This document shows positions 1 through 9,868 of a DNA stretch of 64,000 nucleotides, one piece after another. Below the pieces are notes generated by a model, which worked only from the letters and a program-made list of their open reading frames with translations, made no database searches and was not told the DNA's origin. The stretch lies in assembly GCA_036898135.1 (NCBI GenBank), contig CM072519.1, forward strand, positions 70,131,250-70,195,249, given 5' to 3'. The position numbers were made by a program, and so were the translations under genes. How positions within the stretch are numbered: position 1 is the stretch's first letter; each line of letters begins with the position of its first letter. Source of the stretch: Oncomelania hupensis. Lineage: Eukaryota > Mollusca > Gastropoda > Littorinimorpha > Pomatiopsidae.

Positions 1-2213
1 TCGCCGATTAAGTCTAAGGCCACCCTCTTGAAAGGTCGGTCGATCAGAGGCATCCTCTGCATAGGCACTTTCGGGACCCTTCCTCGAGGTATGGTTTTCT
101 GGCAAATGTCACACGATCGGCAGAAACGGCTGACGTCCGCATGAAGTCCTGGCCAGTAGAACACCGCCTGGATTCTGTCTGACGTCTTCTTGATACCTAG
201 GTGACCTCCCATAATTGAGTCATGCGCTACTTCCATCACCTGGCGCCTTAAGGGTAATGGTACCAGTACTTGACGTAGTGGTTTACCTCCGTTGACCCTC
301 GGGTGCTGGAAGATTCTGTACAGGATCTTGGCCTTCACCTCAAAATAGACCGTGCCACTGCCCTTGGTCACGTGGTCTTGGCGGTTCCTATACTTGTTTA
401 AAGTGCTATCAGCTTCCTGGAGCTGGATCAGCTTATCTCTGTCCACGATGGCAGCTTTTGAGTTGTCGGCGACCTTCAGTGGCGTAGACGTCTTGTCTCT
501 CTTGGCCTGGGCCCTGGTGGTGACAGCACCGACGATCTCTGGTCGGCAGGGCTGAGCCGGAGTAACCACATTGTCCCGTAGCAGCTCTGTAAGGTCTCCA
601 TCGGGAAATGGCAATGGATCCTCCTCCACAACTTCGACGTGTTGAGTTGAGGCAGGACTCCACTCTGGATCGGGGTCGTCGGGTCGTCTCGCGCCGTCGA
701 TATTCCCGATCATCAAATCATACAGCGGCTTCTTCAGGCAAACCGCTTCGACTTCGCCTATGTAGAAAGGGGTGTTGACATGAATCTTCGCAACTGGCGC
801 TCTCACACATTTGCTGTCGGCCATAAGTGTCCATTTTGAATCGCCAGTGAACTGTTCTTTAGCGATTAGGTCTTCTCTGACGATGACCCCACTGCAGCCA
901 GAGTCTCTTAAAACAGTCACTTCATGATTTCCGACGCGTCCCTTGGAAACAGGCATGTTCTGTACGGTCACAGCTGCGCTGGCGACGACGGGGATGGATT
1001 TCCCGTTGGCAAGGAGGAGTTGGCCATCAGTCATGCACTCTTGCACGTCCGCAGGGGTAGCTGTGCGCTCGGTCTCACTCGGAAGAATGACGCTCCCGCC
1101 GCACACTTGATGGTCAGATCTACTGGTTTGCCGTTGATTGGAGAACCGCCTCTGCCGGTTGCCCGCCGCTGCGTTGTCCGCACTACTCCGCTGTCCGCTA
1201 CTTTTGTTTTGAGGACAATTAGCCGCCCTGTGGTCTGTAGCGTTGCAGGTGAAACAGCCTCTTGAATGCCCTTCCCTGGGAGGAGGCGTGGAGTCCGTGT
1301 GTCTCTGGCTCGTCTGACTTCCCTGGATCTGGTTCACATGGTTTCCAGTCTTCTGAAAATGTTTCTTCGCGCTGGGTGGCCCCAGGGTTTTCCCATGAGC
1401 GATGAGATATCTTTCAGCAGCCTCAGTCACATCTTTAAGCGTCTGCAGCTTTTGTTCTTCTAAGTGGGTCGCTAGGTCCTTGTGACAGGCATTGAGAAAT
1501 TGTTCCTTCACGATCAGGTCATGGAGACTGTCGTAAGACTTCGTTTCGCCTGATAACTCCACCCACTTGTGTAGATATGACGACAGGCGCTCCACAAACT
1601 GCTTTGGCGTCTCGTCTGACTTAGGCCGGCATTCACGGAAGCGTTTACGGTAGCCCTTCTCTGTAAAGTTGTAGCACTGCAACAGGGCCTCTTTCAAGAC
1701 GTCGTAGTTTTTGGCGTCATCGTTCGACAGTCTGGTGTAAACTTCGAGAGCTTGCCCCGTCAGAAGTGCACTCAGTCGAATCGCCCAGTCTCGAGGTTGC
1801 CAATTGGAGCTTTCGGCGAACCTTTCGAATCTCGCCAGATAGCTGTCGATCTGGTCCTTCCCGTCGACGAAAGCTGGCAATTTTGGAGCCGTATGGTCGT
1901 TGGTGACTTGTGGCGCATGTTGATTGTTCTGGATACGCGCCAACTCTAGCTGGTACTGACGCTCAGCCTCTCTTTCCTCTCTGTCTTCTCGGCGACGTTG
2001 TTCTTCTATTTCTAGACGCTTCTGTTCTAATTCTCTTTCTTCACGGCGACGCTGCTCTTCTACTTCTAGACGCTTCTGTTCTAGTTCTATTTCTTTTTCT
2101 AGACGCTTCTCTTCCAATTCTCTTTCTCGTATTCTCTCCTGAGACTTGACGTACTCCGTCAGCTGCTTGCCTTTTAGATTCAGTTCAACCCCTTTCTGCC
2201 AGAAGTCAGCCAT
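1..2213 (-). CDS. Gag-protease-integrase polyprotein of element A (partial, runs off left edge)
   Basis: I read every codon from the ATG at 2213 to the window edge: 737 codons without a stop. Residues about 1-100 are a charged, heptad-like Glu/Arg/Lys coiled coil. A capsid-like region at about 115-250 carries the FRECRPKSDETP and YLHKWVELSG motifs and resembles the SCAN fold. A CCHC knuckle (CFTCNATDHRAANC) lies near residue 319. A retropepsin motif, LRDSGCSGVIV, lies near 437 with DSG in place of DTG. The integrase HHCC zinc site spans about 665-705 (H...H, then CRSCDIC), followed by FYWPGLHADV upstream of the cysteines and ALDLIG at the very edge, which is the start of the catalytic core. 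Gag and Pol share one frame. The start was chosen because the frame opens there and upstream sequence is leader. Function: particle assembly, polyprotein cleavage and cDNA integration. Confidence 0.9.
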   Translation of the reverse strand, partial: MADFWQKGVELNLKGKQLTEYVKSQERIRERELEEKRLEKEIELEQKRLEVEEQRRREERELEQKRLEIEEQRRREDREEREAERQYQLELARIQNNQHAPQVTNDHTAPKLPAFVDGKDQIDSYLARFERFAESSNWQPRDWAIRLSALLTGQALEVYTRLSNDDAKNYDVLKEALLQCYNFTEKGYRKRFRECRPKSDETPKQFVERLSSYLHKWVELSGETKSYDSLHDLIVKEQFLNACHKDLATHLEEQKLQTLKDVTEAAERYLIAHGKTLGPPSAKKHFQKTGNHVNQIQGSQTSQRHTDSTPPPREGHSRGCFTCNATDHRAANCPQNKSSGQRSSADNAAAGNRQRRFSNQRQTSRSDHQVCGGSVILPSETERTATPADVQECMTDGQLLLANGKSIPVVASAAVTVQNMPVSKGRVGNHEVTVLRDSGCSGVIVREDLIAKEQFTGDSKWTLMADSKCVRAPVAKIHVNTPFYIGEVEAVCLKKPLYDLMIGNIDGARRPDDPDPEWSPASTQHVEVVEEDPLPFPDGDLTELLRDNVVTPAQPCRPEIVGAVTTRAQAKRDKTSTPLKVADNSKAAIVDRDKLIQLQEADSTLNKYRNRQDHVTKGSGTVYFEVKAKILYRIFQHPRVNGGKPLRQVLVPLPLRRQVMEVAHDSIMGGHLGIKKTSDRIQAVFYWPGLHADVSRFCRSCDICQKTIPRGRVPKVPMQRMPLIDRPFKRVALDLIG

Positions 2214-2771
2214 CTTGATGCTTCTGGAAAGTTCTTTTCAAGAAAGTTCTTTTCTGGAAAGTTCTTTTTCTAGAAAGTTCTTGACTGTAGAGTTCTTTTT
2301 TTCTGGAAAGTTCTTCTTCTAGAAAGTTCTTGACTGTGCTGTACCTTTCTAGACTGTTCTAGAACAGCACGCTTTCTGCAGTAGCGCTGATGCTTGCCAC
2401 TAGTCGCCTTCGCTGACGCAGGCCCCGCTGTCCTCGTCGTATGCGACGCTGCACCACGCTGGTGTTGATGTGCACGCTCCTGTGCTGAAGTAGACGCGAC
2501 GTCCGCTCGCCGCTCTCTGTAACACTGGCGATGTAGCTCCGAGACTGTCCCTCGACGTAGTCCTGCGGCAGCCACGTAGTCCCGCTCTGTTGTTCGCTCA
2601 CGAAGCAACTCTTCGGCGACTACACGCCCTTGCAGTCAACCCGAACCTATCGGTGATGTAGTCCCAGTATGTTGGCCCCTCTCGACGCAACTTGTTGGCG
2701 GCTACCCTCGATGACTGCCTCTCGTAACGTTGACTCGCTTGTTGTAGCAGTTGAACCCTTGGCTATGGCGT
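2214..2771 (-). other. 5' leader of element A
   Basis: This non-coding stretch lies between the LTR/primer site and the Gag start. At about 2221-2360 it has at least six imperfect copies of a short motif around TTTCTAGAAAGTTCTT (+ strand), some palindromic through TCTAGA. Short open frames here overlap in conflicting phases and have no recognisable motif. Confidence 0.6.
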
Positions 2772-2773
2772 GA

Positions 2774-2791
2774 ATCCCGGCTTGGCCCCCA
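2774..2791 (-). promoter_or_regulatory. Putative tRNA primer-binding site of element A
   Basis: Three bases after the LTR end the minus strand reads TGGGGGCCAAGCCGGGAT. It starts with TGG, the complement of a tRNA 3' CCA end, and has the shape of proline-tRNA primer sites. The cognate tRNA has not been identified. Confidence 0.55.
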
Positions 2792-2794
2792 AAA

Positions 2795-3436
2795 TGTTAC
2801 ACTCCGTTGATGTTGGTGTTTTCTATCAGTATCTGATTCAGCCCCGATGCTTGAATTCCTGATAGTTGTGTAACTCAGATTCGTTTATTCACACAGCCTG
2901 CTCAAGCAGCATACAAGTCACAAAGTCGACGTATGAAGTTTTCCACTTTTATTCAGCACACATCAACAACTGCATACAATTCTCAACTCAACTCAACAAC
3001 TTTCACAGCAACTCTCCAGCTTCACTATCAACAACTTTACTCTCCCAACAGCAACTCGGCACACGATTAAATAACCTCTCTCTCTTTTCTCGAAAAATTT
3101 CGAACCCAGTAGACTAAAATGACGCACTACAGCCAATCAGAATTAAACATCGTCATCACTGACTTACGTCATTCATCTCTCCACACATACCCCGAACCTT
3201 CTCTTACTTCGACAATCGTCCCGAACCTTCGATCGATGGTAAACAAGGAGTTCCAGAGTATTCTCTAACAATATCGACCAACGAAAATTATCAACGTTAT
3301 ACAAAGCCTCTCCTAACAACAATGCAAACTCAAATCAAAGGTAAATAAACTCCATTATTGAATACTTTGCAAAACGAAACGATTAGATCTATCGTGCGCG
3401 CTTCCGACATACTTTCGTTCGCGTTTCAACGTAACA
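2795..3436 (-). repeat. 5' LTR of element A (642 bp)
   Basis: The repeat begins TGTTAC and ends GTAACA (TG...CA with a 6-bp inverted terminus), directly beside a primer-binding-like site. Its last ~330 bp recur, diverged, at 33205-33532 (same orientation) and 57649-57950 (opposite), both ending at or near the same GTAAC terminus. The expected target duplication on this side would be about AACTC (3437-3441), to be matched outside the window. Confidence 0.8.
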
Positions 3437-3795
3437 AACTCCAAGCTCCAACATCGTCTGAATTTCTCGTTCCACAACCTGACGTGAAGCAAACGGCAGA
3501 TCGTAAGCCCTACGACGAACTGGAACATCCGATGTCAAATGTACATCCAAAAACAAACCCCTTCAAAGGAACCCGGTTTTGCTGTCAGAATATCAGCATA
3601 ATCAGAAAAAACAGAAAAAAGATCCTGACGATCTGACGCAGGCAACAAATCATCAAAAACAACTGACGAAATGTCCTCATCAGTCATAGATGATGCCAAA
3701 GGCAACGTTGGCAGCAAAACATCATCATCCTCATCATCCTGTACAACACCCACAGACGCCAAAATCTGTCTTGTTGTTTCTTTACGTATCACCAT
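3437..3795 (-). pseudogene. Element B: integrase/RT linker and N-terminal RT fragment
   Basis: Downstream of a TGA at 3796-3798 the same frame continues as an acidic linker ending in LFSVFSDYADILTAKPG, the usual stretch before reverse transcriptase. After a further frame change the RT N-terminus reads PVRRRAYDLPFASRQVVE and then MLELGV, where the LTR of A begins at 3436. RT fingers, palm and active site are absent here. They may lie beyond element A, to the left of the window. Confidence 0.75.
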
Positions 3796-4797
3796 TCACT
3801 TCACAACTGCCGAACCCACTGAACAACAACCAACGTGAGGAAAAAACCTTTCCTTGGCAACCTCAAACAACTTGTCTGAAACCAAATCATCACACTCTAC
3901 CATCTCACCTTCATAAACAACTGTGTCAACACAAACCTCCACTTCAGCAACACGTTGGACAACCACCAACGGTACCTTCGAAACATCTCCTTTCGACCTC
4001 GACTTCTGGCACACATCACAAGAACGAACGTACCTTGAAGTATCCGCTGACACTCCAGGCCAAAAAAACTTTGAAAGTACTCGCGTCAAAGTACGACGAG
4101 TACCACAATGAGCAGCAAGCAACTGATCATGTGAAGTAGCCAAAACAGCAGCACGCAACTTCTCTGGAACAACAATCTGCTGTAGAATTTGACCTGGCTT
4201 TTCATACGAACGATACAAAACACCTGCATCCACAAAGAAAAAATAATTAGCAGAACCAACAGCTTTCCTTTCTCCAGACTGAGCAAACGCAAAACATGAA
4301 GCAAGACTGGAATCTGATTTCTGAAAATCAATCAACTCCCGACGAGAAACGCCAAAATCCTGAGAAACATCAACTAAAGGAGTATGAAGAAAATCTTTCT
4401 TCGCAGTGCGAGCTCGAGTAGTGACAGCCGCCACACTCAACTCAACTGAAACCTGAGCACCAACAACAGAATCTGTCAACCCAGCAATGTTCCCAATGAT
4501 CAAATCAGCAACTGGGTCAGGAAGCACAGCACAAACCAACTGACCTGAAAAATATGGCGTGGACACTGCAAGTTTGGCAAGCGGATAGACAGTAATCTCA
4601 CCTCCAAAAGTCTTACAACGAACTTGTCCTTCGATGTACTCGAGAGATGACACCAATCGCTGACGCACACCACAAATAGTAGCACCTGTGTCACGAAGTA
4701 CAGAACATGGTGTACCCTTCACTGTACCCAACTCCAAATGTAGATGACCAACAGCTGGACTAGCAACAGAACAGACAACTTCAGGATCAACAGGCAA
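3796..4797 (-). pseudogene. Element B protease and integrase zinc domain (integrase core deleted)
   Basis: The 333-residue reading has a retropepsin motif CSVLRDTGATICGV near residues 32-45 with DTG intact. An integrase HHCC domain lies near 218-262: HDQLLAAH, FFWPGVSADTSRYV, CDVCQKS. After KVPL the sequence passes into an unrelated-looking acidic stretch instead of the D-D-35-E core, so integrase cannot be catalytic. The C-terminal GPY/F module is also not visible. The frame ends in TGA. It overlaps the end of the Gag frame by 79 nt in another phase. Confidence 0.78.
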
Positions 4798-5996
4798 CGC
4801 AGCAGAAACAACCTGAGTCTTTTGTGTATCTGTTTTGAGTGTAGAAGATGCAAACGGACAGTTGTTTTTTTAACATGTCCCCCCAACCCACAAATATAGC
4901 ATGGATTTGTCGGATTGTTTCTAAGCGGACATTTGAATGAAGAATGGCCACTGCCTTTGCAAAGCTGACATTTCCCAAAATTCATGGACGAGCCACGTCC
5001 GAATCCACCACGATTTTGACCTTGATGAGAATCTGGAACAGTGGATGGCGCACTTCGATTAAAGTTCCAGCGGCCACGGTAACCAACCTGACGTCGATAA
5101 CCACCGTATCCACCGCGAAAATCCGAACGACCCGAAGTCGCATTACCTTCAGCAATGGTATTGAACTGACCAACCGATGCGAACGCAGAAGTACTGGCCT
5201 TGCGAGCCAAATTCTTACCCGGACGAGCAAGACGGTAACTTTCGGCACAATTCACCATGTCCTCGAGGCTGACCAATCCTCTTTCGCGAATGAAAGTAGC
5301 AAGATCTGCAGACACACTCTGTAGAAATTGTTCGCCCAGTACCAAATCAACTATGCCATCTAGAGTACGTTTGACACCCGAAAGTGCAACCCATCGATCA
5401 AACAATCGATTGAGCTCAATGCCAAAAGTTTGAAACGGTTCATTTGCGTCTGGTTTGGTGGCACGAAATTTCTCTCTGAAACCTTCAGCAGTACATTGGA
5501 ATTTTTTTAACAAATTATCTTTCAAAATGTCATAATCACAATGTCCATTTGCAGCTAAACTGTGATACAAACTCAAAGCATTCCCTTCAAGTAAGGCAGA
5601 CAAATAAACAACCCATTGACCCTTTTCCCAGCCAAGTGCAGTAGCATTTGTTTCAAAACGAAACAAGTATGAGTCAATATCATCAGTCTTCTCTCTAAAC
5701 ATGGGAAGTTTAGGAAAAATGGGTGTAGCTTTGAACTGATGCTTCGCATAAGTCTGATCATGATCCTGATCTTGACCAGCAACATGACCACCCTGATTAG
5801 CCTGTAGTTCTAACTGCTTTGTTTTTTCCCTCTCAAGTTCAATGTCCATCCTTTTGTATTCCATTTCTTTTTGTGTATCTAGCTTCTTGGATTCCAATTC
5901 TTTTTGTGTATCTAGCTTCTTGGATTCTAGTTTTCTAGCTTCCAGCTCCATTTCTTTTTGTGTTTCTAATTTCTTGGATTCCATTTCTTTGTCCAT
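4719..5996 (-). CDS. Gag of element B (N-terminus in the gap)
   Basis: This 425-residue reading begins at the edge of the assembly gap, so the first Met is probably internal. Residues 1-70 are a repetitive coiled coil built on KKLDTQKE-like units. Residues about 90-270 are the capsid, with FPKLPMFREKTDDIDSYLFR, FREKFRATKPDANEPFQTF and a SCAN-like helical region. A Gly/Arg-rich basic linker follows. Knuckle 1, CQLCKGSGHSSFKC, is intact (CX2CX4HX4C). Knuckle 2 begins CYICGLGGHVKK and is broken by the frame change. The last ~40 residues are out-of-frame read-through. Confidence 0.8.
   Translation of the reverse strand: MDKEMESKKLETQKEMELEARKLESKKLDTQKELESKKLDTQKEMEYKRMDIELEREKTKQLELQANQGGHVAGQDQDHDQTYAKHQFKATPIFPKLPMFREKTDDIDSYLFRFETNATALGWEKGQWVVYLSALLEGNALSLYHSLAANGHCDYDILKDNLLKKFQCTAEGFREKFRATKPDANEPFQTFGIELNRLFDRWVALSGVKRTLDGIVDLVLGEQFLQSVSADLATFIRERGLVSLEDMVNCAESYRLARPGKNLARKASTSAFASVGQFNTIAEGNATSGRSDFRGGYGGYRRQVGYRGRWNFNRSAPSTVPDSHQGQNRGGFGRGSSMNFGKCQLCKGSGHSSFKCPLRNNPTNPCYICGLGGHVKKTTVRLHLLHSKQIHKRLRLFLLRCLLILKLSVLLLVQLLVIYIWSWVQ
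4865..4871 (-). other. A7 run at the Gag/Pol frame change of element B
   Basis: A run of seven A (minus strand) falls inside the second CCHC knuckle of Gag. Up to the run the Gag frame encodes CYICGLGGHVKK. After it the Pol frame continues as CPFASS. This may be a length mutation in the A run of a decayed copy or a -1 slippage site. Elements A and C use one frame for Gag and Pol, which favours mutation. Confidence 0.5.
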
Positions 5997-6000
5997 TTGT

Positions 6001-6500
6001 NNNNNNNNNNNNNNNNNNNNNNNNNNNNNNNNNNNNNNNNNNNNNNNNNNNNNNNNNNNNNNNNNNNNNNNNNNNNNNNNNNNNNNNNNNNNNNNNNNNN
6101 NNNNNNNNNNNNNNNNNNNNNNNNNNNNNNNNNNNNNNNNNNNNNNNNNNNNNNNNNNNNNNNNNNNNNNNNNNNNNNNNNNNNNNNNNNNNNNNNNNNN
6201 NNNNNNNNNNNNNNNNNNNNNNNNNNNNNNNNNNNNNNNNNNNNNNNNNNNNNNNNNNNNNNNNNNNNNNNNNNNNNNNNNNNNNNNNNNNNNNNNNNNN
6301 NNNNNNNNNNNNNNNNNNNNNNNNNNNNNNNNNNNNNNNNNNNNNNNNNNNNNNNNNNNNNNNNNNNNNNNNNNNNNNNNNNNNNNNNNNNNNNNNNNNN
6401 NNNNNNNNNNNNNNNNNNNNNNNNNNNNNNNNNNNNNNNNNNNNNNNNNNNNNNNNNNNNNNNNNNNNNNNNNNNNNNNNNNNNNNNNNNNNNNNNNNNN
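6001..6500. other. Assembly gap (500 N)
   Basis: A run of exactly 500 N, probably a gap of arbitrary size. Element B should continue into it; its leader and 5' LTR are not visible on the other side. Confidence 0.99.
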
Positions 6501-7114
6501 AATTACTTCTAAGAATTTTTCATCATTTGTATTTGTACTTTATCAAGGGTCAAGGTCATGGCGCTTCACATTTTTCTAAAAATAGTGTGCGCTGTATCTA
6601 AACATTGGATCAGCCATTTGGGATAATTTGTGGTTTGCAGATAGTTACGATGGTGTTCTATTGTTGCAACACCATCAACACTTTTGAAAATTTGTATTTT
6701 GCCAATTTAGGACTGTTTGTCAATGTCTTTAAACTACACTTGAATGACTTGCTATCTTGTTATTCATATGTTCCTCTTCTCTTCCTCTTAACATCCTCCT
6801 CCTCCTCCTCTTTCACCACTCCTCCACCTTATTTTTCTCCTCCTCCACCCTCCCTCCCTCCATCTTCTAAGTCTTATTATCCTCACATCGCTAGCAGGTG
6901 GGGGGAGGGGGTGGGGCGGGATGGGCGCAAGGAGATTCTATTTGCTGCTGGCGTTTGGTAAACAGCCTTTGTCAACCGGGTCATGGTCACGTGACGCGAG
7001 ATGCCCGGATCAGACGTCGTTAATGATACCAACGAGCAATTAGTGACTTGGGTCGGTTGTGCCCGCCGTCCATATTCTTCCAGTTGTCTTGGAAACCTCT
7101 CTCCTCGTTTTCTC

Positions 7115-7116
<2 letters not shown>
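6501..7116. other. Sequence with no recognisable gene
   Basis: AT-rich, then pyrimidine-rich sequence with a short (TCC)n stretch near 6797-6815. Nothing matches element B or another repeat in the window. Confidence 0.5.

Positions 7117-7187
<71 letters not shown>
7117..7187. repeat. (AAT)n microsatellite
   Basis: About 23 uninterrupted AAT units directly upstream of retroposon-like sequence. Confidence 0.97.
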
Positions 7188-7224
7188 TAAAAATAACACA
7201 GGGTGCCATCATGCGTCTTTTTTT

Positions 7225-7487
7225 CAATGGAACTCAAAGCGCGGCGGTATGAATAGATCTCTATTACAGAAGTCGGAATACAAATCAACTTCTGTTTTTG
7301 AAATTTTAGATTGACTGCATCCTATACTATTATTGAAGGGAGGGAGGAAACCGGAGTACCCAGAAAAAACCCTCGGTGTCCAGAAAAGTCAGGTGAAGTT
7401 CGTTCCACGCGGGGTTGGAACCCACGACCTTCTGCATATGAAAACAAGTCACTACCCACTGTGCTCCTAGGCCACTGTCATCCTCCT
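7225..7487 (-). mobile_element. tRNA-derived SINE, family S1
   Basis: On the minus strand the head (about 7487-7410) has an A-box-like region around TAGGAGCACAGTGG and a B box GGTTCCAACCC, the internal promoter of a tRNA-derived SINE. The body includes ACTCCGGTTTCCTCCCTCCC. The same body occurs at 23820-24043 with a better tRNA head, and truncated at 15405-15555 and 38220-38403. The head has drifted from the consensus. Confidence 0.7.
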
Positions 7488-7728
7488 CTCCTTTGACAAC
7501 ACTCTCCCTTTGTCCTTTCCTCTCTCTCATTGTATCTCAACCCTCTGTTCCTACAAACACACCACTCTCTCTCCCTCTCCCTCTCTCCCCACCGCCCTTT
7601 CCCTCTGTACATCTTGTGTTCAGTCAGAAACCTCTTTTCATGTAAAATAAGTCATCTCGTTTTGGACCTTGCTCAACTTGTCAACATCTCTATCTCCACT
7701 CAATGCTCTTTTTTTATTGACTTACTCA
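7488..7728. other. Pyrimidine-rich spacer
   Basis: CT-rich, low-complexity sequence (7495-7600) then AT-rich sequence ending in the CTCA target duplication of the MITE at 7725-7728. No gene seen. Confidence 0.5.
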
Positions 7729-7919
7729 CACACCAGCTCAATGCCTATGTGAGCAGCACTGTTTAGTGCCTCCACATTTTGCTGGCTGCGGGCTATTTAT
7801 AGCTTGCATGCACCCTCCCTTCCAGTGAAAGGAAAGGAAAGGAAGCATCGGCAAAGCTATTTATAGCTAGCCTGGCTGACCTAACCTCAAAACTAAAAAG
7901 CTTTGATTGAGTCGGTGTG
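7729..7919. mobile_element. MITE, copy 1 (191 bp, CTCA duplication)
   Basis: The element starts CACACCAGCTCAATGC and ends with the imperfect inverse GCTTTGATTGAGTCGGTGTG. It is flanked by CTCA at 7725-7728 and 7920-7923. Inside are inverted GCTATTTATAGC motifs and GGAAAGGAAAGGAA. A second copy lies at 11595-11793. It has no coding capacity. CAC termini and 4-bp duplications resemble Chapaev-type transposons, but the superfamily is uncertain. Confidence 0.8.
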
Positions 7920-7923
7920 CTCA

Positions 7924-8140
7924 AGTCACGTCTGTCCCAAAATATCACAGACAATACAAATACACCATTAAACTATGAACATAAGATTTAAGTATGAATG
8001 TCCCATTATATTTATTAACGTCCTGAGCAATGATTTAGTAGTGCAATTTATTATTCAACGTAGAGAAGCCAACCTAATGCCTAACTAAGGGCAAACTGTT
8101 AATTATTTAATCTCAGCAAAATGTTTAGGTAAATAATGAG
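7924..8140. other. AT-rich spacer
   Basis: Nothing recognised. Confidence 0.4.
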
Positions 8141-8400
8141 GTTACATTACCTTACATTACATCATTATTGCTTTAGGTCCAGCGGACTCTTCCGAGCCAA
8201 ATCAGGACCGGACAACCCCTGATCCGCATAAAAGATCTGCTGAAACAACCCTAGTGGTAAACTGAAACCTCTCCACCAGCCAGTCACTTTACAATAAAGA
8301 CATCACACGCAGGGGACGCTGAGGCTGTACTCTAATTTATTGAACCCCCGTTTACAAAAACAAAATAGAATACAAACATCATTATATATTATCAACAAAA
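8141..8400 (-). mobile_element. Retroposon R1 copy
   Basis: Minus strand. The 3' end GGACCTAAAGCAATAATGATG is followed by an ATGTAA-like tail at 8141-8163. Inside are CTTTATTGTAAAGTGACTGG, the CTAGGGTTGTTTCAGCAGAT segment, and AAACGGGGGTTCAATAAAT-like sequence. It matches the copies at 11345, 20525, 32293 and 56330. Confidence 0.82.
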
Positions 8401-8625
8401 CTGTATAAAATAACTGTTTGGCAATGAAGTCCTGCAGACGCTTTTAACGTAATACAGGTATAAAATAACTGTTTGGCTTATGAACTCCTAAAGAAACCAC
8501 ATGTGTAAAATAACTGTTTGGCAATGAAGTCCTGAAGAAGCTTTTAACGTAATACATATATAAAATAACAGTTTGGCTTATGAACTCCTGAAAAAACTGT
8601 TAACGTAATACATTTATACAGAACT
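8400..8625. repeat. Tandem repeat of ~60 bp (about 4 units)
   Basis: Units share TAAAATAACTGTTTGGC and TTTTAACGTAATACA. Two unit types (GCAATGAAGTCCTG and GCTTATGAACTCCT) alternate, so the higher-order unit is about 120 bp. It directly abuts the R1 copy. Confidence 0.8.
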
Positions 8626-8982
8626 TTGTTTAATCTGCTGTTGTATCTCCTTTGGCTTTTTGTTGGGCCTGGTCTTCTGGATTGTGTAGAACTTGTGTTG
8701 TTGGTACTAGTTCCCTTTGGGATTTCGTCCGTGCGTGGACAACCAAACTATTGAAGAGTGGGTGGATGCGCGTCACTGTGCACTAGGACATGTATAGCAG
8801 GAGGAATTTACGCTAGCTGTATATATCATTCTCGGGGATTTGTACAGAGATTCATCTTCATTTAGAGGATAAATCTGTTGCAGCAGGTTTGTGGGGGAGG
8901 ACTGGAGGTAGCTGTATGGTGTAGTGTAGTGTTGTGTGTGTGAATGAGTAAGAGAGAGACAGAGTGGGAGTGACAGAGAGAC

Positions 8983-9142
<160 letters not shown>

Positions 9143-9209
9143 AATTGGCCCACTTCTATTGTGATTCGATTGACCTCAGTAATCACCTCCTCTTGGCGTG
9201 AAATGTGAT

Positions 9210-9868
9210 AGATTACAATGACGGTGTTGCACACACAAACTAACGTAGATTACAGTGACGTGTTGCACACACAAACAAACGTAGATTACAGTGACGTGTT
9301 GCACAAGCAAACTAACGTAGATTACAATGACGGTGTTGCACACACAAACTAACGTGGATTACAGTGACGGTGTTGCAAAAACAAACTAACGTAGATTGCA
9401 GTGACGTGTTGCACACACAAACTAACGTAGATTACAGTGACGTGTTGCACACACAAACTAACGTAGATTACAGTGACGGTGTTGCGCGCACAAACTAACG
9501 TAGATTACAGTGACGGTGTTGCACACACAACCTAACGTAGATTACAGTGACGGTATTGCACACACAAACTAACGTGGATTACAGTAACGGTGATGCACAC
9601 ACAAACTAACGTAGATTGCAGTGATGTGTTGCACACACAAACTAACGTAGATTACAGTGACGTGTTGCACACACAAACTAACGTAGATTACAATGACGTG
9701 TTGTACACACAAACTAACGTAGATTACAATGACGTGTTGTACACACAAACTAACGTAGATTACAGTGACGGTGTTGCACACACAAACTAACGTAGATTAC
9801 AATGACGGTGTTGCACACACAAACTAACGTAGATTACAATGACGTGTTGCGCGCACAAACTAACGTAA
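9210..9868. repeat. 36/37-bp minisatellite (about 18 units)
   Basis: Tandem units read GTAGATTACAGTGACG(G)TGTTGCACACACAAACTAAC. A single optional G gives 36- and 37-bp forms. Confidence 0.93.

Larger units (their letters stand above)
1..3436 (-). mobile_element. LTR retrotransposon A (Gmr1-like Ty3/gypsy), 5' part
   Basis: Read on the minus strand the order is LTR (2795-3436), primer-binding-like site, leader, then one open frame for Gag, protease and the start of integrase that runs off the left edge. Integrase follows protease directly, with no reverse transcriptase between, so this is not the normal Ty3/gypsy order. Gmr1-like elements have this order. The right boundary is sharp: at 3436/3437 the LTR abuts the reverse transcriptase frame of element B. 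The 3' half and second LTR lie outside the window. The uninterrupted frame suggests a recent insertion. Confidence 0.88.
3437..6000 (-). mobile_element. LTR retrotransposon B, decayed and interrupted by A
   Basis: Minus-strand order is Gag (5996-4719), protease and integrase zinc site (4797-3796), linker, then the first ~35 residues of reverse transcriptase, which stop exactly at the LTR of A. The integrase catalytic core is missing and several frame breaks are present. The 5' end lies in the assembly gap. The order protease-integrase-reverse transcriptase is the same as in element C. Confidence 0.85.

Noticed and set aside
1752..2149. Plus-strand open frames over the element A coding region
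   Set aside because: They are antisense shadows of the unbroken Gag-Pol frame.
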